From the NCBI GenBank assembly GCA_029378245.1, contig JARKIF010000015.1, positions 1,240,001 to 1,304,000 on the forward strand: a stretch of 64,000 nt of DNA. The letters run 5' to 3'. Of this stretch, positions 19,392 to 29,281 are shown in pieces. Within the stretch, counting starts at the first letter, position 1, and the number at the start of each line of letters is the position of its first letter. The notes below the pieces were generated by a model. That model made no database searches and had not been told where the DNA came from. It saw only the letters and a list, made by a program, of their open reading frames with translations. Origin of the DNA: Roridomyces roridus (Eukaryota > Basidiomycota > Agaricomycetes > Agaricales > Mycenaceae). The translations under genes were made by a program, and so were the position numbers.

Positions 19392-22300
19392 ATGGCAACC
19401 AACCCAACCAACCCTAACAACAACAACCCCCGCCAGACTCGCTCGAACACTCGCGCTGGTCTGCATCCCCCTCCGCCACCTCTCTACAGTCCCGAAGCTC
19501 ACGCCAACGAGACCAGCGAGGCTGGAGAACCCGACGTGGTGCCCACTGACCCGTCGACTAGTACCACGGGTCAAGATTCCCCCGTGAAGCATTTCCCCGA
19601 GGATTCGGGACGTAAAACCTTTTCCGCTGCTCCCGCGGCGATGAATACCGATGTCAAAGTCGAAGAACTCTCGGGTTTCCCTGCGCTGTCTCATGACGCT
19701 GCTGTGGCTGACGCGCCTGGTTTTGAACCGGCGTCGGATGAGGACGAAGAGGGCTGGGTCCCTGTAACTCGTAAGACTTCACGTACCCATACTACACGTA
19801 GAAACTCCAACGGAAGTGATACTGTTCCCGCTTCCCCGAAGCCTACGTCGGACGACAAGTCTGATAGCTCTACCATTGACAAAGCCGTGCAGAACATGAG
19901 CCACGCTGAACTCGAAGCTAACGCGCGTCGCTTCCAAGCGATGAGCAACAGGTATCTTGCTGAGATAGCCCGGAAAGGCATACCTGCGGGAGCATCTGGG
20001 GACGCCCAGAAGGAGAACGGCGGCTATGAACCGCCCAAGGAACACGAAGGCATGCTCATTGACTTCGAAGACGATGCCCAGGAGCCTGGGCACGACAATC
20101 AGGATGGTAGCTCCATCCAAGAGAATGCGAGCGCTGGACCATCTCGCAAAGGCAAAGGCGCCGACCCAGGAAACTGGGGAGATGTCGCCGAGATGCAGAA
20201 CTTCTCTGAGAAGGATCTGCAGCAGCAGGAAGAGATGTTGGCCAACTATGCGGAAATTCACCGTATTAACAAGCAGAATGCAAAGGTGCCCACCATACAG
20301 GGTAATTTTGCTCCAGCCAACACCTCGACCCCCGCGAGGAATGCCAGTCCCAATGGCCGCCGCTCGAAGAGCCCGAAGGCTCATCGGCCTCGCGCCCGTA
20401 TTGAAACCCCGAGTGCCCCGGAAGGAATAGCTCCTGTCCCGGGCAACACTCCCGAGGCACTTCCCAAGGGTGATAGTACCTCGTCTGATGAACCAGCTCA
20501 AGGCGTAGCCGGCGCTGATGCCGCTACTAGTCAAAACGGGAAAGACCCTATTGACTCTCCGTCCGGACATTTCACTAAAGAAGAAATTATTAGTCTTGTG
20601 AATCAGAAGATCACTGAACTAGCCTTGAAGCAGCTTGAACGGGAGTCGGCGACGCCGCCGGCTGCCTCTGCCCCTCCCGAGGACGAACCACGGAAGGAGT
20701 CCACCCCGCGCGAATGGACGCCGGGGAAATCGGCCGCTGAAGCTTTCTTTGAGAAAGCCTTCCGCGGATCTTCTAAATCTTACCCAGTGGCTGCCGGCTC
20801 GCCGTCCGATCCATCTGATGATTCTAGCTCGGACTCGAGTGATAGCTCGTCCGATGCTGAACATGGTGGGTCTGGAAAACCGCGAAAAGGCGCATCGAGT
20901 CCGCGCTTGTCGTCCAAACGTCGACGTGGGCATGAACGTCGCCGTAAGATGAACCTGAAGCCGATTCCACCCTCGCGTTACAATGGGGAACCTGACGCGA
21001 ACGCGATTATGCGTTTTTCGCGTGAATCCATGACTTACGTGAACATGGGCAACGTACCAAAGAAGCAACAGGTGTACTTCATTTCGTACTACCTGGATGG
21101 GAAAGCTCTTGATTTTTACAATCGCATTGTTGCCCCGAGTGAGGATTCGAAGAAATGGACACTCGACAAGTTCTTCGTCGAGTTGTTCAACTTCTGCTTT
21201 CCGGTTGATTTCAGAAACAAACAACGCAGAAAGCTCGAGAGATGTTACCAGGGCACGAAGACCATTGACGAACATGTGGCCGGATGGTCGCAAATTTTCA
21301 ATACAATTGGTCTTGAGGACAATCAAGAGAAGGTTGTGAAACTTTTCAACAGCTTTGCATTCGACGTACAGGCAGAAGTCCTAAGAATGGACTTAGATCC
21401 CGAATATGCCACCCAGGAGCAGATAATCAAAGCTGCGAAGAAAGCGGAGTTGCTTCTGAAAGTTGCTGCAAAGGTCGCATCAGCTGCGGGAGGCTCAAAC
21501 AAGCGTTCGGAGCACCCACCGAAACAGAGCCAACCCGTCTCTGGTGGTTCATCTCGTGACTCTCGTCCCTCTCGCGGAGGATTCCGTTTCCGCGGACGCG
21601 GTCGTGGAGGCCGCGTTGGCGGTTCGGGTCGCACCGAGGCTATGCGAACGTCAGCGACGTCTATGCCGACACGGAATGTGAATACTCGCACGGAGGCTAA
21701 CAGGTCTAACGCACCTGGTGCACATCTATCGCCACAAAAGCGAAATGAGATGCTGGCTGAAGGACGCTGTTTCAATTGCAATGAGCCAGGTCACCTTGCG
21801 AGAAACTGCCCCAAGTCGCAGACAATGCGATCTGGAAACAGAGGAAAACCCCCGGGAATACAGGCAAATGCTGTGAATATCCCGTCGAGTTCTACTTCGC
21901 GGAACGCGCTGTACGAAAGTACTACGGTATTAGAAACAATGGCCATAGGGCTGGGCGTTCGGCTTGAACTCGGGGAGGGCGGGGAACCTCTGGAGAATTT
22001 TTCAAACATTTCTGACTATGATTCGAACGGTGACACAGACACGGACTCAGACCCGAGCTGGACAAATGTCAGTACACCCTGGGATAACGTGGACACTGAT
22101 TCCGAGTCCATTGCCGAGCACCCACCTATTCGTAGAATCGGAGATCTCTGGGCATCTCGTGCCGAAGCCCTGTTGCAATCTGCCCAACCATATCCGGGAG
22201 AGACCCCGATGACAGACGAACAGCGCTTTGCCGAGCAGCGTTTCCTCGTCTATCGAGTTACTGTCAATGAGTACGTCATTATGGACAACTTACATCCCGA

Positions 22301-25300
22301 ACTGGACACGATCTTACATCGAGATTTCTTGTTGGAGCCGACATTTCAACCCGCACTTTGGTACGCCAAAGTCCTGGCTCAACTGCTACCTGCCAACGAG
22401 CGTCAGTTCGACGAAGGAAGATACCTCACCCCAATGAGGGATGTGGATATTGAGATGGTACGATTACTGCTCATGAGCTACCAATTGGATGGCATTGAGA
22501 ACAACTCACGGATCGAAGATCGGTATGAGGTGACTTGCGAGCCCGACGGAATAATCTTGTGCATATCAGATCGTGAGGAAGCTACGAGAATCTTCTTGAA
22601 TCGATACCTTCTGGTTCCTGGATTTCCGTTAGAGTCTTGGTATAATCACCAGAGACATTTGCACCCTACTGACGGGCCCGAATTGCTGCGTGATTGTCTG
22701 CCTCTGAAAATGCTCAGTGACGGCGGTGCTGTCATGTTCAATTGTAAATTGAACCAGTGGACACATACCTGGACTGGGACTGAGTATGAATCACCCAGCG
22801 TAGATGCTCCATTGTCTCCGTCACTGCACAGCTCTATGCCAAGTCTATGCACCATTAGTCCCTCCGACAACAATCAGTCTGAAACGGATGAACGTACCCG
22901 TCCAGTACTCCCCGGAGATCCCGGCGAGACTCTTGAAGACCGACTGAACCTATGGGCACGCGCTGCAGAGAAGAACACAGCTCCACGGACACCGCCATTG
23001 CCACGCAGTCATCGACTCGGTGATGTGCTTGGTGACACCGTTGCTGCCTTGTTGAGCTTCTTCCAGCCGTACCCCGGTGATGACTCTGCCATGTGGTCTA
23101 GCGAGAATCGCCGACGATTCCATGTTGTTCGTCTCGATCATGAAACTGTGATTATCGAAGATGATCTCGTCAACTTTGCAATCCCGCTCGAGATGAAGTA
23201 CTTACGCGGATCGGGATTCCCGCTCATCGAATGGTATGCTCGCAAGAGAGCTGCAGCCCTTGGGATCGAGGACTACGAGCCCTCGCCTATCCACAGTTTC
23301 ACCACGGAGGAAATCCTTGCAGATGGAGTGCAGCAGTATCTCCATGATGTAGGCCGTCACTTACCCGAATTCGAGCAAGTTGCCATCGAAAGGATACCCC
23401 GCGAGCCGGATGATGCGCAACTTGACGGGCCGGACTTGTTTTTGATCACCATTCGGATGGGAGAGTTGCGTCTGCACGAAGAGATCACCGAGGAGGAATT
23501 ATTGAATCCCCGATTGGATCTTGTCGAATGGGTTCGCAAGCGCAAGCTCAAGCACGTGCTCAGGGAAGCTGAAAGCGGGTTAGACTACCGCTGGATGATG
23601 GAAACATTGTTCAATGAACCGGAGACCGGAACGGAGGGCGCATCTGTCCTGCAATGCTTTGCCGCACAGATACCTGCCGACAGCGTCAAAGGAATATCCC
23701 GCACTGCATCCAAGCCGAAACTTACTGATCGGATCGTCGCTCGACCTCTGGTGATTGTCGTTCGAGTCAATGGAGAGCCCGTGAGAGCTCTGGTTGATAC
23801 TGGTTCCCTCGGAGACTTGATTTCTACTTCTCTCGCAGATCAGCTTAAACTGCGAAAGAAACAGCTATCGGAGCCACTCACCTTGAATCTTGCCGTTCAA
23901 GGTTCGCGTTCGAACATCAACCATTCTGTCGAGGTCAAACTCAGCTATCAAGACACCTCGGAGATCAGAGAATTCTTGGTTGCAAACCTGATTGGATATG
24001 ACATGATCCTTGGCACGGCCTGGTTATTCCAACACCAGGTAAGTGTCGGTTTCAATCCTTCTCGTGTTTGTATCGGCAGCGCTGACGTACTTCCTCTTGA
24101 AGGGGTAACTACCGCCCGGGTTTACGCTGGCGCAGTTGGTATACGAGAAGAGGACTTGGATGCCGCCCGAAATCAGATTCTTGAATATGCGAAGCCTATT
24201 TGTAAAACTGCTATTGAAACTGGCTTACCACCTTTACGTGCGATTAACCATGAGATCCCATTGATTGACGAGAATTTGATCTTGCCATGGCGGCCATCGC
24301 GCTGCCCCGAGGCTTTGAGAGAACAATGGGACTTGAAACGGCAGACTTACCTGAAGGCTGGCCGTTGGGAAGTTACGAACGCGAGCAATACCGCGCCGTT
24401 ACTGTTAATACCAAAGGTCAAAACAAATCCTCCAGGACTTCGAGTCGTTGTGGACTTACGAGCTCGAAACGCAAATACGAAGAAAATGACTTCGCCGTTG
24501 CCGGACATGGAAGGAATATTGCGGCGTGTATCGCGCTGCAAGTTCCGTTCTCTGATCGATGGTCAGGACGCCTACGAGCAGATTCGGGTTATTCCCGAGC
24601 ATGTACCGCGCACTGCTGTTAGTACCCCTGATGGAAATATGATCAGCCACGTACTGCAGCAAGGAGACTGCAATGCACCAGCCACTTACCAGTCGCTGAT
24701 GAATCACCTATTCGGTGAATATATTGGCCGTTTCATGGACGTCTATCTTGACGATATAATCATCTACTCGGACACGTTAGAGGAACACGTCAAGCATATC
24801 AAATTGATTATAGACATACTGAAACACGAGAAGCTTTACCTTAGTGCCAATAAAATGCAGATCTTGAAATCCGAGTTGCAGATACTCGGTCGTGTCGTTG
24901 ACAATGACGGTATCCGTATGGACCCCCACAAGGTTGACACTGTCGTGAACTGGAAAGTCCCGACGAACCGTGAGCTTCTTCGCGGATTCCTCGGGTCTGT
25001 AACGTACCTTGGAGGCGACGTCCCGGGAGTGCACATCCCGATGGGTATCCTACATGAGTTAACGAGCGACTCGGTGCCGTACCGATGGAGTTTCACTCAC
25101 CAACGAGCATTTGAGGATGTGAAGCGGTTGGTAGCGCAGAGCCGTGACCACCATCGTACACCACTTGATTACAAGGACGGCGCGCCGCCAATCTGGCTTG
25201 TGACCGACGGATGTAGCTCCGGTGTATCTGGAGTTGTGTGCCAAGGCGAGGATTGGAAGAACGCCAAGGTTGCGGCGTTCTTTTCGGCCAAATTGAATTC

Positions 25301-28300
25301 TGCACAGCAGAATTATCCCGTCCACGAGATCGAAATGCTTGCCGGCATTGAGTCCATGCTGAGGCATCGAGACATCCTACAGGGATGTAAATTCACGTGG
25401 GTCACCGACCACAAAGGATTGACTCACTTGGTGAATCAAAAGAACCTATCTGGACGGCAAGCAAGGTGGATTGAGAAAATATCCACGTACAATTTCGATA
25501 TCATGTACATACCTGGGACGGAAAATGTCCTAGCGGATGCGCTATCGCGGATTTACTCCAACGAAGCCCCAGGTACTGTGCGCGCGCGATCAGAATACAC
25601 ATATCATGATGTGGTTGACAACGACGTACTGAATATTGCGTCAATCACCATGCCAGTCTTTGCTGGTTTGGAGGCGCGTGCGTTGACAACAGACCGACAG
25701 ACCCGATCAATGACACGAAAAGCCGCCGAAGCTACCGAGCAGAGTTTGGGTTCAGACTCCCGTATGTCCCCAAAGGAGGGCGAGGGTACCAACCAAAATT
25801 CACCAAATTCATCAACCCGAATGCAAACTCGAAGCAGAAAAGTCCAGATTGACGATACAGCGAAGGCCGAGAATAGCCAGATACCGTCGGAAGATAGCCG
25901 GATGAAACAGCCAGAACGCCGGTCCACGGATCAAACGCCAACGCAGGTGCACAACACTCGGAGTCGGAGCCGTGCAGAACAAAATGCACCGCCGAAGACG
26001 CCCCGAGTGATCGACAGTCGAGAGGGAGATGAAGGCAAGAGCAGAGCACGCGGCGTGACAGCTGTCAACACCGCCTCGGACGGATCAGAAATTCCGTCCC
26101 GAGACTCCGGAGCTCCTTCTCACGAACTCCCACCTGACGCCGTGCAGGCATCGCTTGAAGACGACTCTCAGCTAGTCAACGACTTTGAACACCTGGATGA
26201 CTCTCTGCTGAATGTCGTCAACTCTGGCTGGCAAGGCCTTGATCTCTCCAAACTTCTGGCCAGTTCCTACGCCGAGGACTCGTTCTTCAAGAAGATACTG
26301 GAATCTCCGAAGGAATACCGGAACTTTGAGATTGAAAATGGACTGATCTATCTATCTCAAGAAGACCATCGTGTACTCTGTGTCCCGAAGACGACCTACC
26401 ACGGACGGAACGTGCGCGAGATTGTCATCTCGGAAGCTCATTCAATTCTCGCACATCTGGGTGTCCGAAAGACTCTCGACTATCTGCGTGACCACTTCTG
26501 GTGGAAAGACATGGTGGATGACACCCGTAGCTTCTGTGAATCATGTCCTACGTGTAAACGAAGCAAGCCAAGTAATCAACGGCCCTACGGTTTATTGCAC
26601 TCGCTGAATCCGCCGACTGAGCCTTGGGAATCTATCGGCGTCGACTTCGTTGGACCGCTACCTGAGTCCCGAGACCGAGATGGATTGTACAACTCAATTG
26701 CTGTCATCATCGACTTACTCACCGGGATGGTGCATATCGTTCCAACGCGGATCAACTACACTGCGAGGCAAATGGCTGAACTTATGTTCGAGCACGTCTA
26801 TAGACTCCATGGTCTTCCTAGGTCAATTGTGAGCGATAGGGACTCGCTGTTCACTAGCCTGTTTTGGAAACGACTCCACGAACTAATTGGTGTCAAGCTC
26901 AAGATGTCCAGTGCATACCATCCGGAGACAGACGGAAGCACCGAACGTGCGAATCGAACCGTAACGCAGATGCTGCGTCAATGCATTGGTCCCAAACAGA
27001 AAGACTGGGTATCTAAGTTGCCGGCTATTGAAGTTGCCCTGAACTCGGCGCGTTCCGAAACGACTGGTTACTCTCCATTCTTCCTGAACACGGGCCGGAT
27101 GCCTCGAGCGCTATTATGGAATTCTGACAAGTCTCGTGCCTATCCTGGTGTAGCTAATTTCGCTCTGCAACGGAGACTTGCCATTATGGCTGCCCACGAT
27201 AGTATGCTCGCTTCTCGTGTGAAACAGACGCGCAATGCCAATCGCAAACGGCAACCAGCTCCATTTGTGGCTGGGGACCTCGTTTATCTGTCTTCGAAGA
27301 ACATCGCATTCGAGAAGGGATTAGCCCGCAAGCTTATTCCCAAGTACATCGGTCCCTATGCTATTGTCAAAGACTTTGGGAATGAATCCTTCCAACTTGA
27401 ACTCCCCGCTAATTTGAAGCAGCGTGGCATTCATGACGTGTTTCACGCGTCTCTCCTCCGCATCCATGTTCCGAACGATGACCGCAAGTTTCCCGGAAGG
27501 TTAGAAAATCAACTGGGGATATCCTTAGCCGACGAGACCAATGAATGGGCTGTGGACGAAATAATCGGTCATTTTGGGCGCCGCACCAAGGCACTGTTTC
27601 AAGTAAAATGGAAATCGGGGGACACGAGTTGGATGCCGTATGAACAAGCGAAGCGGCTCCAAGTGTTTGCTGATTATCTGGAGTCACAAGGTGCATCTGA
27701 CATAAAGGCACTAGTGTATGGCTCGGGGAGACCCGATAGCGGCGAAGATTTATTCCTTGGAGCAATCCTGCTACAGGGTTGGGTATATAATCCAATTGAC
27801 GACCTCGCTGAATTTGCCCCCATCGAACTCCCCTCATTTACATCGTTCAAATCATCGCACTTACCCCTCATGCCTCAGTTTGACCCCGAATTCTGGACCA
27901 ACCACCAATTCGAGACCAGTGATCATGGCTATCCGGACGATCGAGCCCAGGCCATTCAGGAGTTCAACGAGGAGCACAACTTTCTTCGACGTGTCAACGT
28001 CTACCTCCTCATCCTTCGCTACCCGAATGGCAACTTCGAATTGATGCACGTCCAGACACTCCAGTTGTTTTCGCAGTTCAATCAGGTCCTCGCCTCTCTG
28101 GGTCCCGGGGACAGCTTACCCAATGTGTACCCCGCCGGATTCCTTTGCTTTGCCGCGGATGCCAACGAACTCGATAACAGCCTTTTGTGTTGGCTTACAT
28201 TCGGCATCGGCCCTGATGGGCATCGTTTTATCGTCCGTCCCAACGCACCTTTCAGTACTCCTGCCACGCCCAAGAACATGCTGGTGCTCGACCACCAGAT

Positions 28301-28910
28301 AATGCCGCCTCACCTCTATGTGCACCCGAAGGAGCATGTTGTTATCTCTCTGACCCAGCACAAGGTCCTCTCCGCTGCGCGCGAGGAACTCTCTCGGCGT
28401 GATTTATATCACGAGGAGAAGCGGGCCCAGGAGCGACTGGCGCGAGAGAACGACGGGCCACGCGATAACTCGCGTGATACATCTGTCTCGCGCAAACGTG
28501 CGCGCTCGCAGAAATGGTCGGCTCAGGCTGTGCAGTCTCGTGCACACTCGGTCTTCTCTGACCATCGTTCGTCGGTCGGATCCCTCGGCTTTGGAGGCAT
28601 GGGTCTCGATACGCCGATTCATCACCCTACTCAGGGTCTCCCTGGTTTCCCCGACATCATGGTTCCGTCCACTTTCCCCGTTGCGGGACCATCTCACGCT
28701 GCCGCCGGCTCGACTCAAATCAACAACGATAATCCCATCGGCCCGGCCAACTCGGCTACGGCCTCCGGCGCTCCTGGCCCTTCGCCAGTCGTCGAACTCA
28801 ACGGCTCGGCTGCGGACCCTGCGTCTACTTCGGATAATGGGAAGGGGAAGAGGAAGGCTGATGAAATTTCGGGCGAAGATGGAGACGGCATGGAGCAGGA
28901 CCACAACTGA
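19392..28910 (+). CDS. gag-pol: Element B Gag-Pol polyprotein, chromodomain-bearing, 3172 aa
   Basis: One uninterrupted frame. Approximate order by residue: disordered N-terminus 1-500; Gag capsid-like helices 520-690 (PPSRYNGEPDANAI ... KKAELLLKV); an RGG-rich stretch about 720-745; zinc knuckle CFNCNEPGHLARNC at about 793; an unusual 600-residue insert (about 830-1440) with repeated modules; protease VDTGSLGDL at about 1468; reverse transcriptase with Y-L-D-D at about 1785; RNase H from about 1937 (VTDGCSSGVSG); integrase zinc finger about 2348-2390, catalytic D at about 2417 (GVDFVGPL), D at about 2480 (IVSDRDSLF) and E at about 2516 (STERANR); chromodomain about 2720-2760 (VDEIIGHF ... 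VKWKSGDTSWMPY); then about 400 further residues. All catalytic residues are present. Starts at ATG 19392, 100 bp after the LTR. Gag and Pol being one frame without a shift is known in some Ty3-type lineages. Confidence 0.93.
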   Translation: MATNPTNPNNNNPRQTRSNTRAGLHPPPPPLYSPEAHANETSEAGEPDVVPTDPSTSTTGQDSPVKHFPEDSGRKTFSAAPAAMNTDVKVEELSGFPALSHDAAVADAPGFEPASDEDEEGWVPVTRKTSRTHTTRRNSNGSDTVPASPKPTSDDKSDSSTIDKAVQNMSHAELEANARRFQAMSNRYLAEIARKGIPAGASGDAQKENGGYEPPKEHEGMLIDFEDDAQEPGHDNQDGSSIQENASAGPSRKGKGADPGNWGDVAEMQNFSEKDLQQQEEMLANYAEIHRINKQNAKVPTIQGNFAPANTSTPARNASPNGRRSKSPKAHRPRARIETPSAPEGIAPVPGNTPEALPKGDSTSSDEPAQGVAGADAATSQNGKDPIDSPSGHFTKEEIISLVNQKITELALKQLERESATPPAASAPPEDEPRKESTPREWTPGKSAAEAFFEKAFRGSSKSYPVAAGSPSDPSDDSSSDSSDSSSDAEHGGSGKPRKGASSPRLSSKRRRGHERRRKMNLKPIPPSRYNGEPDANAIMRFSRESMTYVNMGNVPKKQQVYFISYYLDGKALDFYNRIVAPSEDSKKWTLDKFFVELFNFCFPVDFRNKQRRKLERCYQGTKTIDEHVAGWSQIFNTIGLEDNQEKVVKLFNSFAFDVQAEVLRMDLDPEYATQEQIIKAAKKAELLLKVAAKVASAAGGSNKRSEHPPKQSQPVSGGSSRDSRPSRGGFRFRGRGRGGRVGGSGRTEAMRTSATSMPTRNVNTRTEANRSNAPGAHLSPQKRNEMLAEGRCFNCNEPGHLARNCPKSQTMRSGNRGKPPGIQANAVNIPSSSTSRNALYESTTVLETMAIGLGVRLELGEGGEPLENFSNISDYDSNGDTDTDSDPSWTNVSTPWDNVDTDSESIAEHPPIRRIGDLWASRAEALLQSAQPYPGETPMTDEQRFAEQRFLVYRVTVNEYVIMDNLHPELDTILHRDFLLEPTFQPALWYAKVLAQLLPANERQFDEGRYLTPMRDVDIEMVRLLLMSYQLDGIENNSRIEDRYEVTCEPDGIILCISDREEATRIFLNRYLLVPGFPLESWYNHQRHLHPTDGPELLRDCLPLKMLSDGGAVMFNCKLNQWTHTWTGTEYESPSVDAPLSPSLHSSMPSLCTISPSDNNQSETDERTRPVLPGDPGETLEDRLNLWARAAEKNTAPRTPPLPRSHRLGDVLGDTVAALLSFFQPYPGDDSAMWSSENRRRFHVVRLDHETVIIEDDLVNFAIPLEMKYLRGSGFPLIEWYARKRAAALGIEDYEPSPIHSFTTEEILADGVQQYLHDVGRHLPEFEQVAIERIPREPDDAQLDGPDLFLITIRMGELRLHEEITEEELLNPRLDLVEWVRKRKLKHVLREAESGLDYRWMMETLFNEPETGTEGASVLQCFAAQIPADSVKGISRTASKPKLTDRIVARPLVIVVRVNGEPVRALVDTGSLGDLISTSLADQLKLRKKQLSEPLTLNLAVQGSRSNINHSVEVKLSYQDTSEIREFLVANLIGYDMILGTAWLFQHQVSVGFNPSRVCIGSADVLPLEGVTTARVYAGAVGIREEDLDAARNQILEYAKPICKTAIETGLPPLRAINHEIPLIDENLILPWRPSRCPEALREQWDLKRQTYLKAGRWEVTNASNTAPLLLIPKVKTNPPGLRVVVDLRARNANTKKMTSPLPDMEGILRRVSRCKFRSLIDGQDAYEQIRVIPEHVPRTAVSTPDGNMISHVLQQGDCNAPATYQSLMNHLFGEYIGRFMDVYLDDIIIYSDTLEEHVKHIKLIIDILKHEKLYLSANKMQILKSELQILGRVVDNDGIRMDPHKVDTVVNWKVPTNRELLRGFLGSVTYLGGDVPGVHIPMGILHELTSDSVPYRWSFTHQRAFEDVKRLVAQSRDHHRTPLDYKDGAPPIWLVTDGCSSGVSGVVCQGEDWKNAKVAAFFSAKLNSAQQNYPVHEIEMLAGIESMLRHRDILQGCKFTWVTDHKGLTHLVNQKNLSGRQARWIEKISTYNFDIMYIPGTENVLADALSRIYSNEAPGTVRARSEYTYHDVVDNDVLNIASITMPVFAGLEARALTTDRQTRSMTRKAAEATEQSLGSDSRMSPKEGEGTNQNSPNSSTRMQTRSRKVQIDDTAKAENSQIPSEDSRMKQPERRSTDQTPTQVHNTRSRSRAEQNAPPKTPRVIDSREGDEGKSRARGVTAVNTASDGSEIPSRDSGAPSHELPPDAVQASLEDDSQLVNDFEHLDDSLLNVVNSGWQGLDLSKLLASSYAEDSFFKKILESPKEYRNFEIENGLIYLSQEDHRVLCVPKTTYHGRNVREIVISEAHSILAHLGVRKTLDYLRDHFWWKDMVDDTRSFCESCPTCKRSKPSNQRPYGLLHSLNPPTEPWESIGVDFVGPLPESRDRDGLYNSIAVIIDLLTGMVHIVPTRINYTARQMAELMFEHVYRLHGLPRSIVSDRDSLFTSLFWKRLHELIGVKLKMSSAYHPETDGSTERANRTVTQMLRQCIGPKQKDWVSKLPAIEVALNSARSETTGYSPFFLNTGRMPRALLWNSDKSRAYPGVANFALQRRLAIMAAHDSMLASRVKQTRNANRKRQPAPFVAGDLVYLSSKNIAFEKGLARKLIPKYIGPYAIVKDFGNESFQLELPANLKQRGIHDVFHASLLRIHVPNDDRKFPGRLENQLGISLADETNEWAVDEIIGHFGRRTKALFQVKWKSGDTSWMPYEQAKRLQVFADYLESQGASDIKALVYGSGRPDSGEDLFLGAILLQGWVYNPIDDLAEFAPIELPSFTSFKSSHLPLMPQFDPEFWTNHQFETSDHGYPDDRAQAIQEFNEEHNFLRRVNVYLLILRYPNGNFELMHVQTLQLFSQFNQVLASLGPGDSLPNVYPAGFLCFAADANELDNSLLCWLTFGIGPDGHRFIVRPNAPFSTPATPKNMLVLDHQIMPPHLYVHPKEHVVISLTQHKVLSAAREELSRRDLYHEEKRAQERLARENDGPRDNSRDTSVSRKRARSQKWSAQAVQSRAHSVFSDHRSSVGSLGFGGMGLDTPIHHPTQGLPGFPDIMVPSTFPVAGPSHAAAGSTQINNDNPIGPANSATASGAPGPSPVVELNGSAADPASTSDNGKGKRKADEISGEDGDGMEQDHN

Positions 28911-28946
28911 TCGAGTCCGCCGCTATGCGCCGGCCTGGAGGGCGGG

Positions 28947-29276
28947 TGTAACGGTATCATCTGATTATCACATCATCACATCACTAATCAATCTCCGCTG
29001 ATCGCTTACTATTTAATTTCTCAACTCACGTACATCCTAGGATCCCGCTCCGCTCTATCCTGTATGTAGTTAGTTGCCGACATATACCACTGTTCCGTTT
29101 CTCATCATATGTTTCACCTCTAGTAGTATAAAAGCCTGAATGTTCGTAGTTAGCTCTTTGGTCAATCTAATTGTTACGCCACTCATCCTGTTCGCTCGAC
29201 CACCGAACACCTCTTTTGAACCTCTACTCGTGTATCGGAACTAGCAGTGTACTTCGGTTCCCTGCTCTCCGCTACA
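28947..29276 (+). repeat. Element B 3' LTR
   Basis: Direct copy of 18962-19291, preceded by a purine-rich tract and followed by the CGAGG target duplication. Confidence 0.95.
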
Positions 29277-29281
29277 CGAGG

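Larger units (their letters stand above)
18962..29276 (+). mobile_element. Full-length Ty3-type retroelement (element B)
   Basis: Two 330-bp LTRs (18962-19291, 28947-29276) start TGTAAC and end CTACA and look identical base for base. The element is flanked by a 5-bp duplication CGAGG (18957-18961, 29277-29281). It has a single internal Gag-Pol frame and a purine-rich tract (GGAGGGCGGG) immediately before the 3' LTR. It sits in an exon of the zinc-cluster gene. Intact frame and matching LTRs point to a very recent insertion. Confidence 0.95.

Noticed and set aside
20026..21326. Long antisense frames inside element B (for example 20570-19779 and 21326-20619, minus)
   Set aside because: Shadows of the Gag-Pol frame caused by codon composition; no start context or motifs.
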